Shown here: positions 1-11,011 of the stretch, in pieces
How the letters are laid out: every line of letters starts with the position of its first letter
Position numbering within the stretch: the first letter of the stretch is position 1
Source: Cladophialophora immunda
Taxonomy: Eukaryota > Ascomycota > Eurotiomycetes > Chaetothyriales > Herpotrichiellaceae
Reading direction: 5' to 3'
Length of the DNA: 64,000 bases
Assembly (NCBI RefSeq): GCF_000835495.1
Contig: NW_015622542.1
Span: 5,540,485-5,604,484 of the forward strand
The notes under the pieces: generated by a model
The model's database searches: none
What the model saw: only the letters and a program-made list of their open reading frames with translations
Told to the model about the DNA's origin: nothing
Position numbers and translations under genes: made by a program

Positions 1-242
1 TTAAACAGGTTAATCTGTCGCCGTTAGGACTTACAGCTGCGATCTTTACTCGAGACCTTGGACTAGCTCATAAGGTAGCACGGAGAATCGATGCGGGCTT
101 CATTTGGATCAACCAAGTTGGACGACATTTCCAAGGGGTACCTTTTGGTGGCATGAAGGACTCAGGGATGGGCAGAGAAGAGTGCCTGAGCGAGCTGCTG
201 GCTTTCACCGAAGTCAAAAGTATCAACATCGGGCTGAATTGA
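1..242 (+). CDS. Aldehyde dehydrogenase, C-terminal end (5' part outside window)
   Basis: The reading frame entering at the left edge encodes the last roughly 75 residues of an NAD(P)-dependent aldehyde dehydrogenase and stops with TGA at 240-242. Visible family landmarks are GLTAAIFTRD, then WINQVGRHFQGVPFGGMKDSG, then the ending GREECLSELLAFTEVKSI. They match the C-terminal segment of the catalytic and oligomerisation domains (the PFGG-x-K-x-SG-x-G-R-E block). Such enzymes oxidise aldehydes to acids in the cytosol. The catalytic Cys and the cofactor motif lie outside the window, so substrate and subfamily cannot be assigned. It converges on the FAD monooxygenase at 742-2657, which suggests one aromatic or aldehyde catabolic neighbourhood. 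Confidence 0.85.
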   Translation, partial: KQVNLSPLGLTAAIFTRDLGLAHKVARRIDAGFIWINQVGRHFQGVPFGGMKDSGMGREECLSELLAFTEVKSINIGLN

Positions 243-741
243 AGATCCATCTTCGGTGCTGACTAGTGGGTGCAAGGGACATCCAAGTAATAGTCGAAAA
301 CACTGTGTTGGGCTTGCCACCGACATCACCGGCCCAGATAGAAAGAAGGAGTCGGTTTATCTCTTGTCTCCGCCGCTGTAGAGCTCCATAGCTTCATTAG
401 ACACTAGCCGTTCGGCCACGCTCTGATGACCGGTGCACGCGGGTTTTGATATCAATCAATCCGAAAGAACGAACTATGTTTGCGCTGCGCTGTGAGTATT
501 CACCAGATAATAGGATCATACTGGCATGGGCAGTTGGGGATCTCAAAAAGCACTGGGCCATTTCGCTTTGCCCAGAAGCACTGTATACCCTGGCTAATGA
601 TTATCCAAAGTCTCGTCTCTGTGCCACCATAATCCTCGTCTAAAGCGGGCAGGAACTTTTTAGTTGAGTTTACCTGCATCTTATTGTCATCCTTTTCTGT
701 AGGTCTCTTATACGTTGGGGCGGGCTCTAATAGCAGAATGG
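243..741. other. Convergent intergenic region, nothing recognised
   Basis: This is a 3'-to-3' spacer between the aldehyde dehydrogenase and the FAD monooxygenase. Small open frames here have no recognisable content. Confidence 0.6.
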
Positions 742-2657
742 TCAAAGCCTGACAGGCCCCATGAGCTGGCTGGGCTCAGCAACAAAACGGCGAAGGTACC
801 CGTCGACTTCGGAACCTCGATCCAAGGAAGTAGCGAAACCAAGATAGCCATCTGGCCGTAACACTGCTATGCCTCCCTCAGTTTCGGTGAAGCCAAATTT
901 CTCTTGCACAATGGCGTGATGGTCGTAGTAGACCAATCCGAAACTGGCCATTCCCATTGCCTCCTCGCCCTGGGGTTTGCAACCGTTGATGATCGTCATG
1001 TATTTAATCACGCCGCGTGAATGGGCGTTGCTGAGAGTCCTCGAAGCATCCAAGTGACACCGTAAAGCTCGCAGTCGTTCCCGTGTAATCTCGGGATTGC
1101 CGGTGAAAACGAGGAGCCAGAATGCCCCTGTGTTCAATGTCACCTGTTGCAGGCGGACCGGTACGCTACGCCCTGGGCCGTAGAGGAGCGCGTCGTCAGG
1201 CCGACTGCCTGCACAGAGACACCCGGCATTCGGACTGAGATTGATCAGGTTCTCCTCGTACCCGATACCGAGACCAAGGACGAAGTCCGCCGAATTGCGC
1301 ATCAAGTTTGCGAGCAACTGATTGACGTCTGTTTCGAGCGCATTGGGGACCTTGTCACCCGAGATCAGAGTGGAATACTGCTTGTCGTGTTCAATGAGCG
1401 TGCGCGCTATCGGTCTGCGCTCCGAGTCGTAAGTGTGCAAAATTTCAGGCTTGTACCAGCCGCGGAGAACACCCCCTAACTGCCATGACAGGTTGACAGC
1501 GTCGTGAATACCGGTGTTCATGCCTTGAGCAGCACCGGAGGAGTGAGTGTGGCACGCATCGCCAGCCAGTAGAATGCAGTCGTTGATCATGTACTGTTCC
1601 GCAACGCCCTGTCGTATGCTGCTACAAGGTTAGCGATAGATATCGCGCCTCTCTGATGTTCTTTACCTGTAGATAGTGTACCAATCGACAGATTCGAACT
1701 CTAAATCAAACGGTTGGACTGCCTGAATCGCCTCATGCTTCGCTTGCTCCTCTGTGATTTTGTCCCCGTACTTCTTGTGCAGCTCTTCGTTCAGAGCAAA
1801 GCCGATCCGTGTCCTGCCGTGGTCGAGAGGTACCCAGAGAACGTTCCCATGTGAGACTGATTCAATGCCAGTCACCCCGATTCTCGAGTCCGGCATATTC
1901 GTTTTGACAACCCCATCGATTCGCACCCATTGATAGGTGGTTTTGTCTTGGTGAAAGGGTATGCCGCTCAGGCTCCGAACTAGAGAGTTCCCTCCATCTG
2001 CACCTATGAGATACTTGCTGCAATGGTATTAGTCTCTCAGGTCTGACACTGCAAGTCCCGCTTCGGTTAGAGGTACAAGTACTTGCCATCTCAATTCCGT
2101 AGTCGCTGAAGAGTCCACCGGAGCCACTTGCACAGTTATCCTGCAGCCGTCGTCTTTGTTCGTAGATAACTTCAGGTCTCTGAGGTCCCAACCAATTAAC
2201 AAGTGGCCGCCCCCTTGTTTGTATGCCGCTTGGATCAGACTTTCCGAATACTTCAAGCGAATGCTGAGGAAATAGTCAAAGAAGGTGCCGCGGTATTGTG
2301 AGAAGATCCGTTGCCACCCTCTTCCGCTCACTCGTTTCCCGGTGCTGTCAAAGTTTGTCCCGTTGTGCGCCACGAGGCCAATTTGAAGGAACCGATCAAG
2401 AAGCTCAACCTGGTCGAGCATTTCCAGGGTTCGAGGATAAAGTGTACACGCCCGTCCGTACATGGGCATCTTCTCCTTGTCAAGTCTTTCTGGGAAGCCT
2501 ACTGTTAGCTCTGTGGCTTCTAGCGAAAGATCTTGGGCTAGTACTGACCAACCACGCACGTCGAGACACCCATACGTTGGAGGCAATAGGCTGTGAGCAG
2601 CCCAACCGGCCCTCCTCCGATGATGGCAACATCAAAGCGCGTAGACTCGCACGTCAT
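742..2657 (-). CDS. FAD-dependent aromatic (phenol 2-monooxygenase-type) hydroxylase, 4 exons
   Basis: The product of about 584 residues is a class A flavoprotein monooxygenase that would hydroxylate a phenolic ring with NADPH and O2. Exon 1 starts at 2657 with MTCESTRFDVAIIGGGPVGL, the dinucleotide-binding GxGxxG-type motif; an in-frame stop lies just upstream of this ATG. Next come MYGRACTLYPRTLEMLDQ, the KYLIGADGG segment, and GDACHTHSS, the GD motif contacting FAD ribityl. A C-terminal thioredoxin-like domain typical of phenol hydroxylases follows. Introns are inferred at 2502-2548, 2018-2086 and 1622-1666. The middle one appears to use a GC donor (GCAAGT), because only that site keeps frame into KYLIGADGG. 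The neighbouring aldehyde dehydrogenase, regulator and dead UbiX/UbiD genes fit aromatic catabolism. The exact substrate is unknown. Confidence 0.88.
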
Positions 2658-3252
2658 TTTGCTGTTCAGGTCAGCCAACACTACCAGGAGATCATTAGCG
2701 GTACTTTCTCATGCATTATAGGAGTTTGAATCAGTTTTATATTAATTACCTTCGCAGCCATTACCACAATATCCCGTACTTCTCACGGCGGAGCTCGACT
2801 TCCATTTGGACTCAGCTGACAGCTCCGGGTATTGGACACGAGTTAGTCGTATCCAAGAGCAATCTCTTTTGATCTGACCCAGACCAGGAGACACCCACAC
2901 ACGAGCCATAATATGTTAGTACGATTAAAGGTTATGTACTCGTACATCATGGCCCGTGGCCCCACATGCGGCTACCGTAGCTTCCAAGGGAGGAAGGGAA
3001 ACGGAGGCTACGGGTTCAGCCAGCACCGATTATTTTTTGTCGTCCACAATCAGCGATCAGCTGACTGGTGCATTCAATCAATCACCACCCTATTTGGTAG
3101 TCCAATAAAAGACTGTTTCCGGAAAGCTACAAGTATATCATACGAACTCTTGATGGATCGTGGCACAGTCGGCAGGACCCAAGAAAAACATTTTTATATT
3201 GGACGTTACGTTAAAGTACATCATATATATTATGAACTCAGTAGGCCGCCAC
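2658..3252. other. Upstream region of the FAD monooxygenase, no gene seen
   Basis: This is the promoter side of the monooxygenase and the 3' side of the regulator. A 132-codon plus-strand open frame at 2913-3311 overlaps the regulator's 3' end and resembles nothing known. I treat it as noncoding. Confidence 0.5.
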
Positions 3253-5736
3253 TTAGAGCGAGTACTTGTTCATGCTACTTTCAAAGTCTTGTTCTCGCTG
3301 CAAAAATTTGAGCAACTTCGGAAAGGCATTTTGATCATGGCGATCAAAGGGAGAAGGAGCAAAGATCCAACTGAGGTCGATGTTGGTGCATGAAAGCGGA
3401 TTCCAGGCACACTGTTCCTTTGGACCAACATATTCTTTCCTGAGAAGGAGAATGTGGGCAAGGAGCCAGTATTCCGCAGCGTGCCTCCAGAATCCTAAAC
3501 ATTGTCCCCCTGACCGAACACTGGATCTGATGGTGCCCGCCACATTATCTGCAAGAGGCACGTCGAAGGCATCGTCGCCACCATTGTTCAGACGGTAATT
3601 CCACACAATCTTCCAGTTTTCGATGCCATTCCGAATGGGATGCATAAGGGCTTCTGGGCCAATGGTAGTATCCAAGGTAAATACCATCACATAGAAAGCT
3701 AGAGGACTGTGTCAGGCGCTGTATCATCTTTCCGTGGGAGTCGAGGGTGGTCATACCTTTGACAATCGCCCATAGACTGAGTAAGCTGTAATAAGGGAGA
3801 CGAAGCTTAGCATCATCTGAGAGCTTGGGACTGCAGAAAGTGCGGATGACTGAGTACATTGTTTCACCTGGTCGATAGGGAAAACAGGAGTGCCAGGCAT
3901 TAAGTTTCTCAACACAATCAGCCGCAGACTCGGCCTGAAAGCACAACTCGGGACAGGCAGGTGCCATTTCCAGCTCGCTGAGGACTAGCCTTGGAGGAGC
4001 GTTGTGCCAGGTCGTGAGTCCAGTGTCGAGAACAAAGACAAAGGTCATGAGTCTAACCAGCCATATTAGCTGTGATCAATCAGCGCCATCTGGGAAACAC
4101 TCAACCGTATCAACGACTCAGTCCTGACAAATTCTCTCCAGTCGAAGCGTTCACGACTGAACGGGGGCACTTGTACATGCCGGGCTTTGCTGGCGCCAAT
4201 GTCTCTCATGATCTGTCAGATGGTCATTCGCGATCAGCTGGGAATCTACGACGAATTCCGACTTTAAGACATTGCCATGGTACTTACCCCGACCAGTACA
4301 TTAAATCGAACTCGACGCATTCTTGTTTTCGCAGATTCTCGACCCTGCCAATATTGACAGATGCAGACGGCATATGTAGATTGAAGCGCTTGAATCTTGG
4401 AGATCTCATCCTTCTCAGAGAGGTACTGGTCATCCCGGCCGGTCGCCACGGCCAACACATACGGGTCATTGAATACCCACTCTTCAATCACATCGAACCA
4501 TATACAAGCATTATCATGATCGTGGATTTGTGGTGATAGGCTTGCTCCTATTAGAACAAGAGGGGCCAGAAGTGTGCTTGGAGTTGTATGATAGCGAAAA
4601 GTAGGCCGATGTATGCAAGGCCAGTGGGGATGCCACAATGTCCAATATTGCTCCATGAAAGTTCTCAGGTTGTCGGGGCAGAAGAACTGCTGGGCCATGG
4701 CCTCCGTCAATGGAGACCATTCTATTGATGACGTCGAGTTCACTGATTTGCTTGCCAGCGTCGTTTTGAGCCCGTTACATATTTCCATAGTCTTCATCAA
4801 GAGTGGATCATTACACAAGCTTCTCAGATTTAGATCCCCACTGGGAAAATGCATTATGCGCGTCCGATCTTGTGTCAGCTTGCTCGATTCTCCTGAATTG
4901 ACCTCTGACGTGGTTTTACCTGCAGCAAACCCAGTGGCATAGTCCTGTGCGTCTTCGTACTGAAGACCAGAAGACCTTTGTTGGCCTGCTGGAGTAAATT
5001 TGCCAATCTCGAATGTGTCTGCAAGACTTCGATTTCTAGCATAACCAATGAGGAATTGAAACTGAAGAGCCGGATCGCGATGAGTTGTCGAGCGCGAGGT
5101 ACCGTCGAGGTTGTTTGCCCATATATTCTGCCACATCGAATCCAGCGCAGGCGGTGTCGAGTCAGCAGCAAATCCTTCAATTTCCACGTCTTCCTCGCCT
5201 ATATCATATTGTAGGAGCTCAGTTGAGTGGTCATTGGAGAATTCAAGTTGACGGTGGCCGACATCGTCCAGCGGGGGCAGCGAACCACTCGAACCGAGTA
5301 GCGGGTATTGGGAATCGATGAAATCGGGAAAATCAACCTCGGCGTCGGAAATCGCCAAACTGGCCTGGCGGCGGCGACGGCTCACTTCTGGAGGATAAGT
5401 GCAGGGTAGCCTTTGGGCCAGGCAGTTGCCGCAGGGTTGCGAGTTGTTGCAGGCCTTCTTCTGTTTTACGCATCGATCGCATGACCTTCTGTTGGACTTT
5501 CTCGCGTGAGGTATGTTTCGTTTTTGAGAGAGTCCCGAAGACGCGGTACAATTCTGGTAGTGACGCGTGAGAACGTCTCTGCGTCGGTAAGCCTTTCCGC
5601 ACTGGTGGCATTTGAAGGGTCGGATAGAACTGTGCGTGTCCAAGTGTCTTTGTAGATGATCGACTCTTCCGTATCCCTTATCGCATATCGGACAAGAAAA
5701 GGCATTGCTCGCAGCCTCGGAATCGCTGCCAGCCAT
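3253..5736 (-). CDS. Transcription factor with two C2H2-type fingers plus a Zn2Cys6 cluster and fungal-specific domain
   Basis: The product is a nuclear regulator of about 790 residues. Residues 15-35 form a C2H2 finger (C15, C18, H31, H35). Residues 43-63 form a second finger ending in Cys (C43, C46, H59, C63). Residues 86-112 form a Gal4-type cluster (C86, C89, C96, C102, C105, C112). The rest matches the fungal-specific transcription factor domain, with WHPHWPCIHRPTF, then NAPPRLVLSELE-x-APACPELCFQA, and the ending GFWRHAAEYWLLAHI. Four exons are joined by introns near 4206-4280, 4055-4100 and 3695-3752; the joins restore FNVLVG-IMRDIGA, LIR-LMTFVF and IVK-AFYVMVF. The start at 5736 immediately precedes the fingers. 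Being next to the aromatic hydroxylase, it may control that locus (inference). Confidence 0.9.
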
Positions 5737-6583
5737 GGCAAATTATCATCGGCTTGATAACTAAGTCCTCCGTGCAGGGGGCAGACGAGAAGTTTGACAG
5801 GTCGACGATTTGGAGTGACCCTGGGGGCAAAGAGACAAGTATACACGTCTGAAAACATGTCGAACATCAGCAAACCCGCAGGAAGGCTTCCACATCAATT
5901 GTTTGGCTGTCTGGCCAAGGCTCACCCCGCATATTTAGTTCGCTGCCTCGTCAATACTCCCCATGAGACCTAAAACGGCACTCTCAGTAGTGTCCATGGT
6001 CAATGCAGATGGACATGCTTACTCCAATACTGGAGACGATTCGTCGCTGGAGCCAATTAGCAGAGAAAGCCCATTCCCGTAGCATTTGCCGTGGGTTTAG
6101 GTATTTCGTAAGACTAAAGCGCCCTCGGTAATTGGCTGGTGCTTACGGTGGAGGATGTGGATTCGGGCTTCGGCCACGATTATCGTTCTGGAAAACCGCA
6201 GTGTCCAAAATGAGGCATGATCACATTGCCCGAATATGGCACTTGTCCTAGGCCATGTATTTGGAATATTAATAACATAGATCAACTAGCAGGTTATTCC
6301 AGGCCACAGCCCTATTAGTGCCCGTTCCGCCGACCCGTGTTTCAACATGGGCAAGTTAAGCTAAAAGAAAAGTACTCTCACACAGCTGGCTCAACTTCCT
6401 GCAGTGATGTACAAGTTTCTCTCATATGTCTTCAGACCAATTTGAGCCTCTTTCAGCCTGGAGCATCGTCAGAAATCAATGACAGGCCATCTGTTCACCC
6501 TACAAGTTGTAGCAAGCAGCCCTGCTCGGAAGTACGGGGCCCAGCAACATTCCACGCCTGTTTTTCTCTCCGGTTGCCAGAGA
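5737..6583. other. Upstream region of the regulator, no gene seen
   Basis: About 850 bases lie between the regulator start and the UbiX relic. Only short unsupported open frames are present. Confidence 0.5.
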
Positions 6584-7130
6584 TCAAATGGTTGTGTCAG
6601 GCTTGAGTTGGCCGTACCCTAGCCAGGACAAGCCTGTCCAACGTTCGACGTTGCCAGTGTCCACACCAAACATATCTAGCAATTCCCTGACGCTCTGATT
6701 AACAGTGTCATCGATGCTGGCGGGGCAATTGTAGAATGCAGGAACAGGCAGGAAAACAATCGCACCGCTCTCGGTAGCGGTGAGCATGTTTCGCAGGTGG
6801 GTGATGCTCAGGGGGCGTTTCGTGAGCGACTAGAGCCACCTTTCGTCTTTTTTAGAGAGAAACATCTGCAACTCCGGATATCAGATCGTCGTAGTAGCCG
6901 GTGTTAATCGCCGCAAGAGTTTCCATGCCGCAGGGTACGATGACCATACCATTGGTATGAAATGAACCGCTTGCCAAAGGAGAAGCCCGATCGTGAATGC
7001 TATGCACATGGTCTGCAGTGCCCTAAAGTCTGCTGCATGGTAGTCAGTCTCTTGTTGGATGGTCTTTTGTGCCCATTGACTGATGATGAGATGAGTTTCA
7101 ACTCTGAGTCGGAGGGCAATTAATGTCTTG
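6584..7130 (-). pseudogene. Decayed UbiX/Pad1-type flavin prenyltransferase
   Basis: Translating the minus strand in pieces recovers most of a UbiX-family protein: VETHLIISQWAQKTIQQETDY, then DHVHSIHD and SGSFHTNGMVIVPCGMETLAA, then NTGYYDDLISGVADVSL, then LSITHLRNMLTATESGA and VPAFYNCPASIDDTVNQSV with LLDMFGVD. These pieces are not in one frame. A base is lost before DHVHS (about 7018). An in-frame TAA replaces the residue after DVSL (about 6865). An extra C in the run near 6817 shifts the frame before LSITHL. The N-terminal glycine-rich loop is also eroded. Intact homologues prenylate FMN to make the UbiD cofactor. Three independent lesions make this a pseudogene rather than a sequencing slip. 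Confidence 0.85.
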
Positions 7131-7764
7131 ATTCCTTCCTGTCATTGCTTCAACAATTCTCTTGTGTTATGGTATGCCTCTGGTGCAGCGATTGAGGTCT
7201 GTCTGCACGGTGAAAGCTACTCTGATCGCGATATTGGTCTGATGTCGACTGGAATTTGGGAGAGGTCAATATTTGGAGACTGTGATCGATAAAGCCAAGA
7301 AAGTTTACTAGACAGCAAAAGCCAACTACGCAATCCATTGCAGCGGACTCTTCGGAGTGGGGCTAGAGCGTCGATGTGTACCGGTGTGGTCGACTTGCTC
7401 TTCAAACATCAGGGGCCAGGAGCTTGTCAGAGGTCGAGTTACCCTATGGCTTCAAAGATGCCTACAGAAAGGCTCAACGAGATAGCTACCTACATCGCCG
7501 TTCAAGGCTGCTGGGAGCATAAGTCTTTCGGCCGGGATAGTCTACAACTTGACAGAGCTAGTACATAGGCTACAAGCTAATTCATCCCTATGAAGCAACT
7601 TCGCATAATTGAGAGCTTCGCCCCCTTGCGAGGAGCTGAATTCCACGCGTCAGTGACTAGCAGTGGACATACAACGTTCTCAACCAGACCACACGGCCGG
7701 ATTTCACCACTGTGCATGTCTTCTACAGGTGACATTATTATCGATACTTCGAGCACCTCAACGA
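7131..7764. other. Spacer between UbiX and UbiD relics with a 10-bp triplication
   Basis: No intact gene is seen. The interval may hold further decayed coding sequence of the UbiD relic's 3' side, but I cannot align it. Confidence 0.4.
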
Positions 7765-8440
7765 GGCTTGGATTTGAAGCCCATCTGTGCCCATCTGTGC
7801 CCATCTGTTCTCAACCCTCGACTTGACTTCCTCTGGATACGAGTTCTGAAAGTCGCATGTTACCCAGTCCGAAATTGTAGACGTCCTTTGCGGATGACAT
7901 CGTGTGGAGTAAGCCCAAAGAATATCTTGGACTTCATGAATATTGACGTCCGGCTCAATGAGGACAATCTTGTCCGGGTAGTGTCCCGGGCGCGCGTTGA
8001 ACATAAACGAGCCAATATTGGTGCAAATGGCTTCGCACTTAGTTCCGGACTCGGGAAAAGGTGAGGTGTTTATATGGACACAATCCACCCGGTTTGTGTC
8101 TCAATGAGATACCAGACGTCCAATACAGGGAAGTCGTGCTGTCTAAGGACGCATAGCATCTCCGTCCAGTACGTCTTAAGACAACGTCAGTGATGAAGCA
8201 TGTCAAACTGGAGAGCTGAGGAGTAGTAACGAACTCAAGGCCCTCTTCATACCCTATTGTTGAGATTGTGACAATTGTTTTGGAACTCCGTGCAAAGCTT
8301 GCGATGCAATCAGAGCATATCTCCCATACATCCAGACCGTGAATGACAGGCGTCTAGGGAGTAGTTCCACCACCGTGCTCAGCAACCTTCTAGGTGATGT
8401 GGGATTATCAACGCACTTCAAGAAGTCGAACTTCATTTCC
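7765..8440 (-). pseudogene. Decayed UbiD/Fdc1-type prenyl-FMN-dependent decarboxylase
   Basis: Minus-strand fragments resemble the C-terminal half of fungal UbiD-family decarboxylases: EMLCVLRQHDFPVLDVW, then a frame change, then GTKCEAICTNIGSFMFNARP, PDKIVLIEPDVNIHEVQD with ILWAYSTRCHP, and the terminal DFQNSYPEEVKSRVENRW. Known relatives carry the equivalent DDIDP..DVIWA.ATRC block and a ...YPEEV... tail. A stop (TAA, near 8070) and at least one frameshift separate the blocks. The 5' half (about 8200-8440) is only weakly recognisable and the N-terminal domain is missing. It sits in the same orientation next to the UbiX relic, the usual functional partner, so the pair probably decayed together. 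Confidence 0.62.
7781..7810. repeat. 10-bp tandem repeat, three copies
   Basis: CCATCTGTGC occurs twice in a row, followed by CCATCTGTTC. It lies at the 3' end of the UbiD relic, where it repeats a WAQMG-like coding stretch. Confidence 0.9.
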
Positions 8441-8694
8441 AGTACATCGTTCCTCCAGCTAAAAGGCAGTGCTCTATCGAACTGAATGTAGTATATCGTT
8501 TCTACTCACGAGAAGAATCTGCCTGCCGGTCACGTGAGTGGTAAAACCAGAAAAGAGAATCCCCCCAAATCTGGTCGACTGTCTCCGCATCCTGCACCAC
8601 GAAATTTATGTGACAAGTCATATGCACAATGTTCTCTGCAGAAATGGCCCTCCTTTGATACCCAAGTCCCTCGGCCCTGCGAAAGACCGCGAAG

Positions 8695-9810
8695 ATGGCC
8701 TCTGCTAGATCCGTGTCGCTGTCAGCTGCGCTGCAGACGTCAATCGTCCTTTGCCAGCGATTCGCGGCGTCGCTGGCCCCAAATTCCTCGTTTGAAGTGC
8801 CTCCAAGCGATTCAACTGCGCCATCACCGTTGGTCCTTCTACATGCCGCCGCAACTACCCTCAGGGCGCAAGTGACCAAACTGTCACTGCTGGCAATCAC
8901 GGCCCCCTTCACCCCGACCGCGGTTACCACATGTCTGCTCCCATTGAACGAATCCATCCTTACGTCGTTGGTCACGGCCGCGCTGCTCACTACACCGGAC
9001 AAGACTATACCGTCTTTCTCTGCCGAGTGCCGCAATTTAGCTGCGACCGCACTACGTGATATGCAAACTCTCCTTCGGCTTCTAGAGGCGCGAAGTCAGA
9101 CCGAGAAACCCGCAGCAGAACTTGGGGAAAGGGAAAAGAGCGGGTTTACGGAGGCTACTGGCAAGGTGTGGGACGACTGTGATAAACTCATTCCTTTGGC
9201 TGCTGAGGGCGTACCTGGATACGTCGTCCGGAAGTCGAATCAGTGGCTAGATCTCATGAAAGATGCGGTGAAGGAATTGGAAGATTGGGATCCCGAGGAC
9301 GACATCGATGAGCATGATCCGTTTGGTATCAACCACAGCGATCACGATGACTCTGACAATACTAATGACAATGACAATGAACGCAACACTGATCGAGCTG
9401 CGATATCTGCCGGGGTCAAGGAACAAGCACTCAAGGTCTTAAACCGCATCCCACAAAGCATTCACGTTGTCATTAAGCAAAGGCTCGAGAAAATACCAAC
9501 GGATACAGTCAAGACGGCTAGCCAAATGTCTCAAATGGATACGGCCCTCAAACGGATCCGCCACGTTTCCGAACTCATTGACGAATCCGCCGAAGGAATG
9601 TATCTTGGGGATCTTGAATTATGTCTCAAGAAGGCAGGCGAAGCTCGAGCGCTTACCATTGAGGTGGTGGAGTCCGTGCTCCAACCGATCTCAGAGTTGA
9701 GCGCAACGACGACAGCAGCGGTCGAGACTAAGGAGGACAGATATATCCACCGAGCACTTCAATGGATTCGACAGGTCGATCCCGGAGGGTATTCGCGAAA
9801 ACCAACATGA
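8695..9810 (+). CDS. Cyclin-D1-binding protein 1-like (GCIP/Grap2-cyclin-D-interacting family)
   Basis: This is a single-exon frame of 371 codons. The long N-terminal helical half (APSPLVLLHAAATTLRAQVT, then LLTTPDKTIPSFSAECRN, then GKVWDDCDKL and VVRKSNQWLDLMKDAVKELE) resembles the fungal members of the cyclin-D1-binding / Grap2-and-cyclin-D-interacting family. The middle carries an acidic Asp/Asn-rich linker at about residues 198-230, followed by a second helical segment. No catalytic motif is seen; the family is a poorly characterised cytoplasmic or nuclear adaptor in fungi. The ATG at 8695 is the first in frame. It converges with the membrane protein at 9896-11011, with only 85 bases between the stops. 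Confidence 0.75.
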   Translation: MASARSVSLSAALQTSIVLCQRFAASLAPNSSFEVPPSDSTAPSPLVLLHAAATTLRAQVTKLSLLAITAPFTPTAVTTCLLPLNESILTSLVTAALLTTPDKTIPSFSAECRNLAATALRDMQTLLRLLEARSQTEKPAAELGEREKSGFTEATGKVWDDCDKLIPLAAEGVPGYVVRKSNQWLDLMKDAVKELEDWDPEDDIDEHDPFGINHSDHDDSDNTNDNDNERNTDRAAISAGVKEQALKVLNRIPQSIHVVIKQRLEKIPTDTVKTASQMSQMDTALKRIRHVSELIDESAEGMYLGDLELCLKKAGEARALTIEVVESVLQPISELSATTTAAVETKEDRYIHRALQWIRQVDPGGYSRKPT

Positions 9811-9895
9811 TGCGTGAGGTGCGACCACTCGTTGCCATGCAATCCTATCTAGGGGTCAAATTTCAGTCGATGCTTGATGCCGCCCTCCGGGCCGT

Positions 9896-11011
9896 TTATG
9901 ACCTGTCTGACGACCAGGTTTTACGCTCAATTCGCAATGCACTTCTCGCCCATACGACCGTAACCCCGGTCCAAAGAACCGCCCACACTGTGGGTGCCCC
10001 CCAGCCAACGCCATAAGCAACGTCATCAGTAGTAAGGTATATCGCCACAATGAGCGCTGCACCAACAAACATTGCGGGGATGGACCAGAACCATAGCAGG
10101 TGCATCAGCAGTGCTCGAAAGCGCGGGGATGCATGGTATCTGACCAGGGCGGCCGTGCGAAGTTCCTTTCCCCCTTTCCCATCCACGGCGCAGATATCCT
10201 CAAACAGGCAGAACGTGAGCGGCGGACAGATAGAGTTCTTCGCATGTGAACTGAGCCTGAAATGCCGTAGCGTCCAGCGATGATGCGCAGCCCAGCCGTT
10301 GGCAACTAACATGGCCCCCATTACTATCATTCCCACCGGCATCGGGAGTGCTAATGCGCGGATCGAAGGATACCGAGGGATGCTGAAGATGATCAGAATG
10401 ATCATCATGACTGTGAAGGGTGGCATCAGAAAATATTGAGTGCTGTCAAATCCCCAGAACCGGGGGCTGCCGAACAACGGGCGATATTGATCACTTGGCT
10501 GCACCAACCGCCAGCTTCGAATGCCAAATTCATAGCCAGTCACAAAGCCAAACAGACTTGTGATGATGGCAAAGTAGATTCCTGTTCATGCAGGTCAGTT
10601 GCGTTGTCGCCTGGACCGTCGCCTACCCAGGCGCAGCTTACCAGATCTCATGCTCGTCCCTTTACTCAGCCCGTAATACAGCGCGATCGGCAGGAAACAA
10701 CATTCTGTCAGGACCAGAATCGTGAAGATTGACAAGGACGACTTGTGATGTCGTACATCGAATGGCAGAGGCGGTGGCTGCTCGAGACTCTGCAACCCAT
10801 CACCACGGATTAGAGAATTGAACTGCTCCAACGCAACATCGTCCGAAGACGAGGTGGCTGGCGTGGTCGAAGCCTCAGAGGTTCGCTGTTCAGTAGGCTT
10901 CACATCGCCGCCAGCCTTGAAAGCCTGCTCAACTGGAAGGTCTTCCTTCGCCGTTCTAGTCGTCGTTGTCGTCCCCGTTCTGCACCAGGGAAGCATCTCT
11001 TGCACGTGCAT
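9896..11011 (-). CDS. Fungal multi-pass membrane protein of unknown function, 2 exons
   Basis: Exon 1 (from 11011) encodes a hydrophilic, Thr/Ser-rich N-terminus of about 90 residues and a first membrane helix (SIFTILVLTECCFLPIALYY). An intron of about 60 bases near 10590-10650 joins it to exon 2, reading GIYFAIITSLFGFVTGYEFG. Further hydrophobic helices follow: FLMPPFTVMMIILIIFSI, ALPMPVGMIVMGAMLVANG, LLMHLLWFWSIPAMFVGAAL with VAIYL, and VWAVLWTGVTVVWA. That gives about six or seven membrane segments and a short basic C-tail. I do not recognise a named family. Charged residues around an HHRWTLRHF loop and an FEDICAVDGKGGKELR loop suggest a fungal lineage-specific integral membrane protein. 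The alternative internal start MLPW five codons later cannot be excluded. Confidence 0.72.

Noticed and set aside
2913..3311. 132-codon plus-strand open frame
   Set aside because: It overlaps the 3' end of a well-supported regulator on the other strand and resembles nothing known.
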